From: Hadesarchaea archaeon DG-33
GTDB taxonomy: Archaea; Hadarchaeota; Hadarchaeia; Hadarchaeales; Hadarchaeaceae
Length of the DNA stretch: 5,072 nt
Assembly: GCA_001515185.1 (NCBI GenBank)
Contig: LQHI01000050.1
Coordinates: 1-5,072, forward strand
Reading direction: 5' to 3'
The position numbers were made by a program, and so were the translations under genes. This document shows positions 1-5,072 of the stretch, piece by piece; positions within the stretch are counted from its first letter, which is position 1; each line of letters starts with the position of its first letter. Under the pieces are notes generated by a model. The model was not told where the DNA came from and did not search any database. It worked only from the letters and a program-made list of their open reading frames with translations.

Positions 1-195
1 ATTCGCCGTGACTTTGTTTAGGTTTTCCATACCCCTATCCAAGATGACCTTGCACTTACCGCATGTGCCTTTGCCACCACAGATGGATTCAATGTCAACT
101 CCGATTTTTTTTGAAACGTCTAGGAGTTTCATGCCAATTTTAGCTTCTGACCTCTTTCCTTCTGGCATGAAAACGATTGTGCCTTTTTTTTCCAT
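1..195 (-). CDS. RACE/RamA-type corrinoid activation protein, N-terminal fragment ([2Fe-2S] ferredoxin domain)
   Basis: Only the first 65 codons lie in the window; the gene continues past position 1. The fragment matches the N-terminal plant-type [2Fe-2S] ferredoxin domain of reductive activators of corrinoid enzymes: the motif CGGKGTCGKC puts cluster cysteines at residues 39, 45 and 48, and the fourth should lie beyond the edge. Family members continue with a linker and an ASKHA-type ATPase region and use ATP to drive reduction of inactive Co(II) corrinoid to Co(I). The ATG at 195 is the only usual start after an in-frame TGA at 220-222, and GTGAG sits 6 bases upstream. It follows the corrinoid fusion gene by 63 bases on the same strand, which fits a role as its repair partner. 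The N-terminal [2Fe-2S] layout is the RACE type, unlike methanogen RamA, whose clusters are C-terminal. A stand-alone ferredoxin cannot be fully excluded from the fragment. Confidence 0.85.
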   Translation of the reverse strand, partial: MEKKGTIVFMPEGKRSEAKIGMKLLDVSKKIGVDIESICGGKGTCGKCKVILDRGMENLNKVTAN

Positions 196-258
196 GATAT
201 ACTCACATCTAATCGTTTTTCAAATGTTATTCCTTTTCTTTCTGTTTCTTGTTTTAGT
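196..258 (-). other. 63-base spacer, A-rich on the sense strand
   Basis: This is the longest gap between genes in the window. Read on the minus strand it is rich in A and has no stem-loop followed by a T run, so nothing in it suggests termination; the activator gene probably shares the transcript of the fusion gene. GTGAG at 202-206 is the probable ribosome binding site of the activator. I see no convincing promoter in it. Confidence 0.6.
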
Positions 259-2037
259 TCATTTTGCTGCTTTAATCTCCTTTTTTAGTTCAGACATGAG
301 CTTTATCGCTTGTTGGATGCTATCTGAAGCGTCCTTCCCGTATGCATCTGCACCATAATTTTTAGCGATATCTGAGGTGATTGGGGCTCCGCCGACCAGT
401 ATTTTGCAGTTGGGATTTTTATCCCGAATCATCTTTATCACTTTCGGCATTTGTCCCATCGTCGTCGTCATCATTGCAGAAAGGGCCACTATATCCGAAC
501 CCGTTTCTAGTTGTTTTTCCACGAACTTCTCAAGAGGGACATCTCTTCCTAGGTCATGCACCGTGAAGCCAAAGATGTCAAACATCATCTTAATGATATT
601 CTTTCCGATATCGTGTACATCACCCTCAATAACACCTAATACTATGCTTCCTTGAACTTTCACGTCCTCAGCTTTGATATGAGGCCTAAGGATGTCCAAT
701 CCGGCGTAAAGCGCTTCCGAGCACATCAACAGCTCTGGTACGAAGTATTCCTTTTTATCGTAAAGTTCACCAACGGTCTCCATTCCGGCTGCCATACCAT
801 CCAAGATAGCTTCAAGGGGTGGGATACCAATCTCGAGCGCCTTTTTCGCAGCCTCAACCACTTGCTCCTTTTCGAACTTTATCACTCCCTCACGAAGCTT
901 TTTAAACACCTCTTCTTTCTCAGTCATTAGCTCCCCCTGTTTTGATTTTCTAAACCATTTCTCCTCCCCGTATTTCCTCGTTGCATCCACCATTGCTTTT
1001 ATGTTTGAACATGGCGTGAGCGGCCAAATATCACATCCAGGCATGATTCCATCGACGCCACTTTCAAGTGCTTTTATTACGGATCGCTTGATGTCTTCTT
1101 TGCTGCCATTCAAAAGCACTTTTACTGGATCGATGTCACCAAAAATTATTGCTTTCTCACCTAAAATTTTCCTTGCTTCGGATAGGTCCGTTTTATGATC
1201 AAAAGACAATGCATTTGCACCACAATCGTGGAGCATTTCTACCAGAGGTGTGGCGGTTCCGCACATGTGGAGGATCTTGAGGTTATCGATCCCCTCGACC
1301 AAGTCTTTGAGGACTGGTTGCACCAATTTTCCGAAAAGTCTCGGGCTCAAAAGGTCCGTTCCCGCGCCCATAGGCCTAACGGTTATGTAGTCCGCACCTG
1401 CCCTCGTGAAAATGTCGGCTACCTTTGAACCCACTTCCTTTAACAGCGTTAGGATAGCAGTTAGCTCTTCAGGGTTTCGGAGGGACATTTTCATCAGTTC
1501 ATCTAACTCCATCACCTGGCCCGCGAGCGTGAAAGGTCCAAGTACATATGAGCCAACAGCTACCTCATCCCCCACCAAGTCCTTGACCTTTTTTATAGCT
1601 TCCACGACGATTGGTATTCTGCCTTTGTCCTCCAATTTTTCTGGAATCTGGATATCTTCCGCCTTTTTCACGAACTTTTTTGGTATTAATGGATAGAGCA
1701 AAGACTCGGTTCCGTGCTGCTCATAAAACTTAACTTCCCCACCGAGAGCTTCGCCTTCTACGTTCAGGTCGAATGGGACGACAACGGAATCCATCCAGCA
1801 CTCCTTTTGCGATGCTCTAGCCAAGTTTGCCATTTTTTCAGCGTCTTTATGCACCTCGTTCCATTCGATGCCTTTCATCGCATGGACGCTAACCGACCCC
1901 ATACCACTGAAGCATGGGGGCCTATCGATGTCCTCCCCTTTTAAAATCCTGATTACCCGTTCCTTTGGAGTTAATTCCATCGTATCGTCGTGGTTGTGTT
2001 CTTCACCCTTAACCCTTTTTAAACTTGATACTTTCAC
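259..2037 (-). CDS. Fused UroD/MtaA-family methyltransferase and B12-binding corrinoid protein
   Basis: The 592-residue product has two parts. Residues about 20-357 are a UroD/MtaA-type TIM barrel: it opens with LTPKERVIRILKGE, carries the zinc-thiolate triad H257-x-C259 and C335, and ends at SNIKAMVDATRKYG, where separate family members normally stop. Residues 371-592 are a complete corrinoid carrier with an N-terminal helical cap and a Rossmann domain. They contain D473-V-H475-D-I-G478 (H475 the lower cobalt ligand), S520 in the usual serine position, and GGAPIT at 549-554. The protein would move a methyl group between the carrier and a substrate or acceptor thiol in the cytoplasm. These domains are usually separate genes; see the internal start at 925-937. 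The GTG start has GGGG 5 bases upstream, while the internal ATG at residue 20 (1978-1980) matches the family start better but lacks a nearby ribosome site. The gene starts 9 bases after its neighbour. The direction of transfer is not shown. Confidence 0.9.
   Translation of the reverse strand: MKVSSLKRVKGEEHNHDDTMELTPKERVIRILKGEDIDRPPCFSGMGSVSVHAMKGIEWNEVHKDAEKMANLARASQKECWMDSVVVPFDLNVEGEALGGEVKFYEQHGTESLLYPLIPKKFVKKAEDIQIPEKLEDKGRIPIVVEAIKKVKDLVGDEVAVGSYVLGPFTLAGQVMELDELMKMSLRNPEELTAILTLLKEVGSKVADIFTRAGADYITVRPMGAGTDLLSPRLFGKLVQPVLKDLVEGIDNLKILHMCGTATPLVEMLHDCGANALSFDHKTDLSEARKILGEKAIIFGDIDPVKVLLNGSKEDIKRSVIKALESGVDGIMPGCDIWPLTPCSNIKAMVDATRKYGEEKWFRKSKQGELMTEKEEVFKKLREGVIKFEKEQVVEAAKKALEIGIPPLEAILDGMAAGMETVGELYDKKEYFVPELLMCSEALYAGLDILRPHIKAEDVKVQGSIVLGVIEGDVHDIGKNIIKMMFDIFGFTVHDLGRDVPLEKFVEKQLETGSDIVALSAMMTTTMGQMPKVIKMIRDKNPNCKILVGGAPITSDIAKNYGADAYGKDASDSIQQAIKLMSELKKEIKAAK
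925..937 (-). promoter_or_regulatory. Internal ribosome binding site and ATG at the start of the corrinoid domain
   Basis: Inside the fusion gene the minus strand reads GGGGGAG (931-937), three bases, then ATG (925-927) for residue 371. This is exactly where free corrinoid proteins of this family begin, and it would give a 222-residue carrier of normal family length. One frame away the bases at 927-929 read TAA, so TAA and ATG overlap as TAATG, the usual junction of two coupled genes. The spacer is short, so the efficiency of starting here is uncertain. Confidence 0.6.
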
Positions 2038-2042
2038 AACAA

Positions 2043-2046
2043 CCCC
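2043..2046 (-). promoter_or_regulatory. Ribosome binding site that favours the GTG start of the fusion gene
   Basis: GGGG directly follows the TAA stop of the preceding gene and lies 5 bases before the GTG at 2035-2037; a second purine run, AGAGGG, lies just upstream in the preceding coding region. No comparable site precedes the ATG at 1978-1980, so the GTG start is preferred, adding a 19-residue polar extension. Confidence 0.5.
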
Positions 2047-3147
2047 TTACCCTCTATATTTTCCAAAAGTTTTGGATGCATACACCATAGCTGCGATATT
2101 CTCGCTAGGAGTATCAGCCGGTACTCCGCAACCACTCGCGAGAATATAACCACCCCCCTTAGCCGCTTTTTCTATCGCGATTTTGCTCTCCGCAATGACT
2201 TGATCTGGGGTACCTAAAAATAGGACATTAACTGTGCTAATATTTCCGACTATGCAGACCTTGTTCCCTACCAATTTTTTCGCTTGTGCTAAATCTACTT
2301 TTTCCTCTATGCTTATAGCATCCGGCCCTGCTTCTGCCATAAGGTCTAACCGATCGTTCGTGTCACCGCATATATGTAAACATACTTTCAACCCCATCAT
2401 TTTAAAGGCTTTAATTTCCGTTTTAAGATAAGGAAAACTAAATTCCTCAAACGTTTTCCTAGAAATCATATCGCCTGAAGAAGTTGGATCCGAAATCAGT
2501 ATTATATCGACACCGCTTTCAGCAACAGCCTCGCCACAAACGATCAAACTTTCAGTTGCTATATCTAATAATTTCTTTAGCTCAGCGGGTTTCTTCTTTG
2601 TATCTAAAAAGGCATTGTTGGTGCCCCTCAACATACATGTGTGGCGCCAGCATCCTTGTGCATATCCCATCACAGCAATCTCTTTTTCAACTGCTTTCTT
2701 TATGCGCCTGTTGCCTTCGAGTATGAGGGGGAGTCGTCCATCCTTGTGTGGTCGCGGAATTTTCAACTTTGGCAGATCTGTAGAATAATCTTGTACTGCA
2801 GGCACCTTTACGTAAGGGGGACCATCAAAAGGAATCCCAAGCACGCTTCCCATGGCTTCTGATTCAGCATGAATAGCGGATATACCTTGAACCACATCGT
2901 AACCGAACTTTTTGATGGAATAAAGTTGCGAATAAACATATTTCTCAACATTTGTCATTCCTTCTGAAAAAGGGATCCCCACTTGTCTAAAACACCATTC
3001 CCTCACGAAAGGAAGTACCGGAACTCTATCAGGCTCTTTTAGCTCAAAGGCGGCCATAACCCTATCGTGGGAATTCATCTCCTCTTTCATTTTTTCGGCA
3101 TTCCCCTCAACGGCAGCTTTTGCTAAATCCTCTAAAATTTTTGTCAT
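2047..3147 (-). CDS. UroD/MtaA-family cobalamin-dependent methyltransferase
   Basis: This is a 366-residue member of the uroporphyrinogen decarboxylase superfamily, in the branch that contains MtaA and MtbA, which transfer methyl groups from a methyl-corrinoid to a thiol. The zinc triad is complete: H258-x-C260 and C340, with C340 in the motif ASGCGVPADTPSENI. An acidic loop, SDPTSSGDMIS at 219-229, lies where the family has its active-site DP segment. The barrel proper begins near residue 27 (HDRVMAAFELKEPDRVPV); the first 25 residues are an extra helix. The ATG is preceded by GGTGGGTG with a 7-base spacer. It is followed after 9 bases by a second UroD domain fused to a corrinoid protein, so the two UroD proteins may take opposite half-reactions (substrate to corrinoid, corrinoid to acceptor). 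True HemE is unlikely because the HemE N-terminal arginine motif is absent. Substrate and acceptor are unknown. Confidence 0.88.
   Translation of the reverse strand: MTKILEDLAKAAVEGNAEKMKEEMNSHDRVMAAFELKEPDRVPVLPFVREWCFRQVGIPFSEGMTNVEKYVYSQLYSIKKFGYDVVQGISAIHAESEAMGSVLGIPFDGPPYVKVPAVQDYSTDLPKLKIPRPHKDGRLPLILEGNRRIKKAVEKEIAVMGYAQGCWRHTCMLRGTNNAFLDTKKKPAELKKLLDIATESLIVCGEAVAESGVDIILISDPTSSGDMISRKTFEEFSFPYLKTEIKAFKMMGLKVCLHICGDTNDRLDLMAEAGPDAISIEEKVDLAQAKKLVGNKVCIVGNISTVNVLFLGTPDQVIAESKIAIEKAAKGGGYILASGCGVPADTPSENIAAMVYASKTFGKYRG
2096..2147 (-). repeat. Nested inverted repeat inside the 3' end of the methyltransferase gene
   Basis: ATATTCTCGC at 2096-2105 is the exact reverse complement of GCGAGAATAT at 2138-2147, and inside them GGAGTA at 2108-2113 pairs with TACTCC at 2122-2127 around an 8-base loop. 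The transcript could fold into a two-tier hairpin. It lies in the codons around C340 and the conserved PSENIAAM segment, about 60 bases before the next gene's start. It may be chance in conserved coding sequence, or a stabilising or processing element. Confidence 0.4.
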
Positions 3148-3154
3148 TTAGTAA

Positions 3155-3162
3155 CACCCACC
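3155..3162 (-). promoter_or_regulatory. Ribosome binding site of the stand-alone UroD methyltransferase
   Basis: GGTGGGTG lies 7 bases before the ATG at 3145-3147. It supports this start and therefore the N-terminal extra helix of the protein. Confidence 0.55.
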
Positions 3163-3187
3163 GAAGTAGCTATACCAAGTCCATATT

Positions 3188-3210
3188 AAAAAAGTGAATT
3201 TTCTATTCAC
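3188..3210 (-). terminator. Weak terminator or attenuator-like hairpin after the isomerase gene
   Basis: On the minus strand GTGAAT (3205-3210), a 5-base loop and ATTCAC (3194-3199) form a 6-base-pair stem followed at once by six T residues (3188-3193). The isomerase stop codon (3203-3205) lies in the stem-loop. The stem has only two G-C pairs, so it is more likely a partial terminator than a full one. In an archaeon the T run alone could act. It sits in a 55-base gap that divides the cupin-isomerase genes from the methyl-transfer genes. Confidence 0.4.
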
Positions 3211-4198
3211 ACCCCTTCAAGAATATTTTTCTGAGACCATCGATAGTTTTATGAACATTTCCCTCTTCGACTAACGAGTTTATTTCCCCGTAGTATTCGC
3301 CTACCCGCCTTCGTACGTAGTCAATGAAACCTATGCCCTGTTCAACCGCTCTCACGGAATCCTCCCGGTAGGGAAATATGTCAAGGTCATACCATCCCTC
3401 GTAGCCGATCTTCTTGAGTTGATAGAAAAGCTCCACGTATCTCCAGAAATTTACGGAACCCGGGATCATGTCGTCATCCCAGTAGCCATAGTTATCGTTG
3501 AAGTGCATCGTGAAAGGTGTTTCGTTCCTAGCCACGATTTCAACGGATTCCGCCAAATTTTCGTCGCTCATAAGAGCATGTCCAACATCTATCACAACAC
3601 CTAGATTCTTCAAACCCAACTTGTTCACAATGAAAAGGGCCTTTCCCACATTGGAAATCTGTATGTGAGTTCGAGGCTCCTTTTGCTTATACTCGAGGAA
3701 AATCTTCACCTTCTCATTGTAGCGGGTTATTTCGGATATCCCATTGAACATCCAGTCCCAAGCTCTCCTATGGTCGTAAAACAAGTAGTCATGACCGTCT
3801 TGACCCAGCCAAAGCGTGCAAGCATTTGCACCAATTTCGCCTGCTATATCTACGGCCTCCTTCGCCGTTTCTATGGTTTCTCTCCTTAGGTTAGGATCCT
3901 TGCTGGTCAAAGAGCCTTTTTGCCATTTGGGTTCAGTAAAAAAGTTTAGGCACACAGTCGGAACCTCTAAGTTGCACCTCGTAAGAATCGCCTTAACTTT
4001 CTCAACCTCGTCTCTTTTGAAATCCGTCGGATAGTGCAGCTCAACCCCTCTCAAGGCTTTTACCTGGGTAGCAAGCTCAAGCTGCTGTTCAGTGGTTAGA
4101 GGAACCTTGTATCCCCTTGGATTAAAGCGATCCGCCACTTGACCGAAAGCCCACAAACCTGAACCATATTTCTCTTTCAAGCTCATCCCAATTTTCAA
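3203..4198 (-). CDS. Xylose-isomerase-like TIM-barrel sugar isomerase/epimerase
   Basis: The 331-residue product has the pattern of the AP-endonuclease-2/xylose isomerase-like TIM barrel. Likely divalent-metal ligands at barrel strand ends are E169 (IFLEYKQKEPR), D204 and H207 (VVIDVGHAL), H232 (TMHFNDN) and D271 or D273 (WYDLDIFPYRED). The segment LWLGQDGHDYLF at 129-140 resembles the WGGREGYE region of true xylose isomerases, which suggests an aldose-ketose isomerase or related epimerase acting on a sugar or polyol. The length suits the family and there is no signal peptide, so it is cytoplasmic. The frame opens with TTG overlapping the upstream cupin stop as TTGA, which suggests coupled translation; an ATG at residue 5 (4184-4186) is an equally possible start, and neither has a clear ribosome site. 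Exact substrate unknown; dehydratase or C-glycoside-cleaving relatives share this fold. Confidence 0.82.
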   Translation of the reverse strand: MKIGMSLKEKYGSGLWAFGQVADRFNPRGYKVPLTTEQQLELATQVKALRGVELHYPTDFKRDEVEKVKAILTRCNLEVPTVCLNFFTEPKWQKGSLTSKDPNLRRETIETAKEAVDIAGEIGANACTLWLGQDGHDYLFYDHRRAWDWMFNGISEITRYNEKVKIFLEYKQKEPRTHIQISNVGKALFIVNKLGLKNLGVVIDVGHALMSDENLAESVEIVARNETPFTMHFNDNYGYWDDDMIPGSVNFWRYVELFYQLKKIGYEGWYDLDIFPYREDSVRAVEQGIGFIDYVRRRVGEYYGEINSLVEEGNVHKTIDGLRKIFLKGCE

Positions 4199-4590
4199 AG
4201 TTGAGGAGCAATGATGAATATTGCTTTGATAATCTTGTCGGTAAAGTTGTGATATTCGTGTTTTACACCCTCTGGGACAAAGAACGCTTCCCCTTCACGG
4301 ACCTCGAAGCTCTGGACGGTTTCAGGTAGGTAAATGATTAGAGTTCCCTCCAGAGCATAGACGAGTTCATCACCCTTGTGGCTCTCGGGTTCGGAAAACA
4401 CATGGGGAGGCACGGCAATTTTGCCGAGGTGGATCAAATCGTTACTGACGTAGAAAGTTATTGGTATCCGATGCTCCTTGCCATGAATGACCCGCAACGC
4501 CTTGTCGTCTGTTACAACAGTCATCCTCACCGGCTTGCGTCGGGCTTCCTCGCCTGGAAGCGGCCATTTCCCCAAATCCTCAAGTCCCAT
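4195..4590 (-). CDS. Small single-domain cupin, second of a tandem pair
   Basis: The 131-residue protein is one conserved beta-barrel domain of the cupin superfamily. Motif 1 reads ESHKGDELVYALEG, with candidate metal ligands H71 and E75; the first histidine of the usual HxH is replaced by E69. Motif 2 reads GEAFFVPEGVKHEYHN, with H111 and a further H114 next to the conserved Asn. It is clearly a paralogue of the cupin just upstream, sharing GDEL, GTL, PET and HNFTD at matching positions, but lacks that protein's C-terminal tail of about 20 residues. The ATG has GAGGTG 5 bases upstream, overlapping the upstream stop codon. Its own stop overlaps the isomerase start, so the two products are probably made together. 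Cupins of this size may be isomerases, lyases, dioxygenases or ligand binders; the activity is not determined. There is no membrane segment or signal peptide. Confidence 0.83.
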   Translation of the reverse strand: MGLEDLGKWPLPGEEARRKPVRMTVVTDDKALRVIHGKEHRIPITFYVSNDLIHLGKIAVPPHVFSEPESHKGDELVYALEGTLIIYLPETVQSFEVREGEAFFVPEGVKHEYHNFTDKIIKAIFIIAPQL

Positions 4591-4595
4591 CTCAA

Positions 4596-4601
4596 CACCT
4601 C
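4596..4601 (-). promoter_or_regulatory. Ribosome binding site of the second cupin
   Basis: GAGGTG lies 5 bases before the ATG at 4588-4590 and overlaps the TGA stop of the first cupin (4600-4602). The arrangement suggests translational coupling of the two cupins. Confidence 0.6.
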
Positions 4602-5058
4602 AAGGCACTTTATACAATTTCGGTTTGCCCGGGAACTCCAATGGCGGACCCTTTTCCGGATCCCACATCAGAGGTGCTATGGCAAAAAGTATCGTAACTA
4701 CTTCATCAGTAAAGTTATGACCTTGGTGCCATCCGTCCTTTGGGATTAAGAGAACTTCCCCCTTCGAAACCTTGTGAACATCCCCAGTTTCAGGGTTAAA
4801 CATCGTGAGGGTGCCCTTTAAGATGTAATACAGCTCATCTCCCGCGTGAACGTCTGAAGGCTCGAACCTTCCTCCGGGGGGTATTTGGTAGATGCCCACG
4901 TGAAGTTTGTCGGTACTCACGAACAACCAATTAAAGTCGAGGTGTGGCTTATTACCGTATGCGAAGGTTACTATTTTGTCGCGTGTTATGAGAGTCGGCT
5001 TTTTTTCACTCGGAGGGAATGGGTGCTTTCCATGAAAATCTTCAAGTTTAAACGGCAA
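4600..5058 (-). CDS. Small single-domain cupin, first of a tandem pair
   Basis: This 152-residue protein is a cupin with motif 1 at residues 69-82 (DVHAGDELYYILKG; H71 and E75 as candidate metal ligands, D69 in place of the first His of HxH). Motif 2 is at 100-115 (GEVLLIPKDGWHQGHN; H111 and H114). The four histidine and glutamate residues have the same numbers as in the downstream paralogue. It differs by a longer aromatic- and proline-rich N-terminus (DFHGKHPFPP) and a C-terminal tail with MWDPEKGPPLEFPGKPK that could cover the barrel or bind a partner. The start is TTG: an in-frame TGA lies two codons upstream, the next Met is far inside the fold, and AGGTGA precedes the TTG with a 6-base spacer. 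It may form a hetero-oligomer with the second cupin. The specific reaction is not recognisable, and the operon may begin beyond the window. Confidence 0.83.
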   Translation of the reverse strand: MPFKLEDFHGKHPFPPSEKKPTLITRDKIVTFAYGNKPHLDFNWLFVSTDKLHVGIYQIPPGGRFEPSDVHAGDELYYILKGTLTMFNPETGDVHKVSKGEVLLIPKDGWHQGHNFTDEVVTILFAIAPLMWDPEKGPPLEFPGKPKLYKVP

Positions 5059-5064
5059 TTTCAG

Positions 5065-5072
5065 TCACCTTT
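5065..5072 (-). promoter_or_regulatory. Ribosome binding site that decides the TTG start of the first cupin
   Basis: AAAGGTGA ends 6 bases before the TTG at 5056-5058. The TGA inside it is an in-frame stop (5065-5067), so the start must lie after it; TTG is the only usual start codon near the N-terminus. Any promoter lies outside the window. Confidence 0.6.

Noticed and set aside
8..930. Open plus-strand frames at 8-358, 377-655 and 652-930
   Set aside because: They lie opposite the fusion and activator genes, their products have no recognisable domain, and the minus-strand frames carry clear conserved motifs.
1001..2149. Plus-strand frames across the UroD domain of the fusion gene
   Set aside because: All are antisense to a well-supported coding region and show no family features or convincing ribosome sites.
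2047..3147. HemE, true uroporphyrinogen decarboxylase of haem synthesis
   Set aside because: The protein has the zinc-binding H-x-C...C triad of methyltransferases, lacks the HemE N-terminal arginine motif and sits beside a corrinoid carrier.
3160..3200. Promoter before the stand-alone UroD gene (TTCACT, 18 bases, TATAGC), or an archaeal TATA-like TTTAATAT
   Set aside because: Each match is partial, the region is simply AT-rich, and the domain of life is unknown, so neither can be supported.
4378..4749. A 123-codon plus-strand frame across the cupin junction
   Set aside because: It runs antisense to both cupins and its product has no recognisable domain; the cupins have motifs, spacing and ribosome sites.
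1..5072. CRISPR arrays, tRNA or rRNA genes, insertion sequences, riboswitches
   Set aside because: No regular direct repeats, cloverleaf-like sequence, transposase or terminal repeats are visible. A cobalamin riboswitch would be expected upstream of the first gene, which is mostly outside the window.

Overview
The window is a compact gene cluster read entirely from the minus strand, so it runs from the high coordinates down. Six coding regions follow each other with gaps of at most 63 bases and one 4-base overlap. In transcription order they are: two paralogous small cupins (4600-5058, 4195-4590), a xylose-isomerase-like TIM-barrel protein (3203-4198), a UroD/MtaA-family methyltransferase (2047-3147), a second UroD/MtaA-family methyltransferase fused in frame to a B12-binding corrinoid protein (259-2037), and the N-terminal 65 codons of a RACE-type corrinoid activation protein with a [2Fe-2S] ferredoxin domain (1-195, cut by the window edge).

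The lower half (1-3147) carries three parts of a methyl-corrinoid transfer system: zinc-thiolate UroD methyltransferases with H-x-C...C triads, a corrinoid carrier with the DxHxxG cobalt-ligating motif, and the ATP-dependent reductive activator that rescues inactive Co(II). Such systems take methyl groups from methanol, methylamines or methoxylated compounds and pass them to coenzyme M or a tetrahydropterin. They imply a strict anaerobe: an acetogen-like bacterium, a methylotrophic or methoxydotrophic archaeon, or a related uncultured lineage. The sequence does not decide between Bacteria and Archaea. Several starts have clear Shine-Dalgarno sites, three of the six starts are TTG or GTG, base composition is moderate, and the proteins are rich in Lys and Glu.

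The upper half (3203-5058) looks like substrate chemistry: a metal-dependent sugar isomerase or epimerase fold preceded by two cupins whose metal-ligand residues fall at identical positions. My reading is that the cluster handles a methylated, perhaps O-methylated, sugar, polyol or glycoside. The isomerase and cupins would process the carbon skeleton while the UroD-corrinoid module removes the methyl group. This is inference; no gene here fixes the substrate or the methyl acceptor.

The most striking single point is near 927. The corrinoid domain of the fusion begins at an ATG preceded by GGGGGAG, and a TAA one frame away overlaps that ATG. The fusion is therefore either a recent joining of two ordinary genes, a one-base sequence error, or a gene making both a fused and a free carrier. 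There is no gene-free stretch above 63 bases, and I see no RNA gene, mobile element or CRISPR array.
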